Shown: positions 12,675 through 13,131 of the stretch, piece after piece | Layout of the letters: each line of letters begins with the position of its first letter | Position numbering within the stretch: position 1 is the stretch's first letter | Assembly: GCA_021827225.1 (NCBI GenBank) | Contig: JAKAXG010000046.1 | Location: forward strand, 1 to 13,131 | Origin: Actinomycetes bacterium | GTDB taxonomy: Bacteria > Actinomycetota > Acidimicrobiia > Acidimicrobiales > Palsa-688 | Direction of reading: 5' to 3' | DNA: 13,131 nucleotides | Position numbers and translations under genes: made by a program | Notes under the pieces: model-generated | The model's database searches: none | What the model was told of the DNA's origin: nothing | The model's input: only the letters and a program-made list of their open reading frames with translations

Positions 12675-12701
12675 GTACCCGCTTCCCCGTTTCGACTACT
12701 C
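12675..12701 (-). promoter_or_regulatory. Possible SigB-type promoter for the CsbD-like operon
   Basis: On the minus strand GAGT (forward 12698-12701), a 17-base spacer and GGGTAC (forward 12675-12680), 47 bases before the ATG at 12627. The -10 is a perfect match to GGGTAC; the spacer is one base longer than the usual 14-16. It lies in the divergent gap with the HAD phosphatase gene. Confidence 0.4.
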
Positions 12702-12720
12702 GTGCGATGGGGAGTGACTG

Positions 12721-13131
12721 ATGACACTCGGCCTGCCCGACCAGATCCGGGGATGCCTGTTCGACATGGACGGGGTGCTGACGCGGACCGCCACCGTCCA
12801 TGCTGCCGCGTGGAAGCAGATGTTCGACGAGTTCCTGGCCGAACGGTCACGACGGACCGGGGAGCACCTCGACCCGTTCGACGCCGAGGAGGACTATGAC
12901 CGCTACGTCGACGGCCGGTCGCGCGCCGACGGTACCCGCGGGTTCCTGCAGTCCCGGGGCATCCACCTGCCGGAGGGCAGCGAGTCGGACCCGGCCGGCG
13001 CGGAGACGGTGCAGGGGCTGAGCCGGCGCAAGAACGAACTGGTGCTGGACAAGCTGCGCCACGAGCGGGTGGCGGTGTTCGACGACACGGTCGCCTACGT
13101 GAAGGCGGTCATCAGCCACGGGCTGCAACTG
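12721..13131 (+). CDS. HAD-family beta-phosphoglucomutase-like phosphatase, 3' partial
   Basis: The first 137 residues of a HAD subfamily I enzyme; the gene runs off the window. The nucleophile motif CLFDMDGVLT gives Asp15 and Asp17, followed by a cap domain whose DYDRYVDGRSRADGTRGFL and SRRKNELVLDKL are typical of actinobacterial beta-phosphoglucomutase-family proteins (AAWKQMFDEFL is also family-like). These convert beta-glucose 1-phosphate to glucose 6-phosphate or act as sugar phosphatases. Relatives often precede a family 65 glycoside hydrolase/phosphorylase gene, which would lie beyond the window. ATG 12721 has GGGGAG at 12709-12714, which fixes the start. Motifs III and IV are not in view, so mutase and phosphatase cannot be told apart. 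Confidence 0.88.
   Translation, partial: MTLGLPDQIRGCLFDMDGVLTRTATVHAAAWKQMFDEFLAERSRRTGEHLDPFDAEEDYDRYVDGRSRADGTRGFLQSRGIHLPEGSESDPAGAETVQGLSRRKNELVLDKLRHERVAVFDDTVAYVKAVISHGLQL

Noticed and set aside
12690..12714. GTTTCG-N14-GGGGAG as a SigB-type promoter for the HAD phosphatase gene.
   Set aside because: The would-be -10 lacks the key T, and the same bases serve as the ribosome-binding site 6 bases before the ATG.

Overview
The window is very GC-rich, with strong G/C bias at third codon positions, GTG and TTG starts and short overlapping genes. DUF4235, DUF3618, a DUF5709-like protein, CsbD-like proteins, a group-3 (SigB/SigF/SigG-type) sigma factor and hemerythrin-domain proteins all point to Actinomycetota. 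I cannot name a genus. No tRNA, rRNA, CRISPR array, insertion sequence or prophage was recognised.

Layout. (a) 1-1722, plus: the 3' part of a group-3 sigma factor with an unusually long N-terminal extension, then a DUF1360 membrane protein behind a good SigB/SigF-type promoter. (b) 1752-4109: a two-domain hemerythrin protein (minus) and a single-domain heptose-1-phosphate adenylyltransferase (plus), diverging from each other and flanked by decayed glycosyltransferase genes. One is a GT2 gene with an internal deletion and frame change (minus). The other side has a probable GT9 tail followed by a frameshifted, truncated GT2 head (plus). (c) 4194-5730, minus: a single-domain hemerythrin gene overlapping a downstream alpha/beta hydrolase gene. 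(d) 5731-6264: a long divergent intergenic region with repeats, a hairpin, a SigB-type promoter and a 13-codon upstream ORF. (e) 6265-7295, plus: an envelope operon of a holin-superfamily-III-like protein, DUF3618 and DUF4235. (f) 7362-11098, minus: a tightly packed five-gene operon in the order DUF5709-like, DksA/TraR-like zinc finger, SDR dehydrogenase, SRPBCC protein and phytoene-desaturase-like FAD oxidoreductase. (g) 11201-11386, plus: a 61-residue charged protein. (h) 11459-12627, minus: two related CsbD-like/coiled-coil proteins ending at a strong hairpin terminator. (i) 12721 to the window end, plus: the N-terminal part of a beta-phosphoglucomutase-like HAD phosphatase.

The theme is a general-stress island. 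The sigma factor belongs to the family that reads GNNT-N14-16-GGGTA promoters, and close matches precede the DUF1360 gene, the envelope operon, the five-gene minus operon, the 61-residue protein and, less well, the CsbD pair. CsbD-like proteins, DUF3618/DUF4235 envelope proteins and hemerythrins are plausible members of such a regulon. Control of these promoters by this particular sigma factor is inference. The most novel points are the sigma factor's N-terminal extension, the uncharacterised five-gene redox operon, the paired CsbD/coiled-coil proteins and the decayed glycosyltransferase locus.
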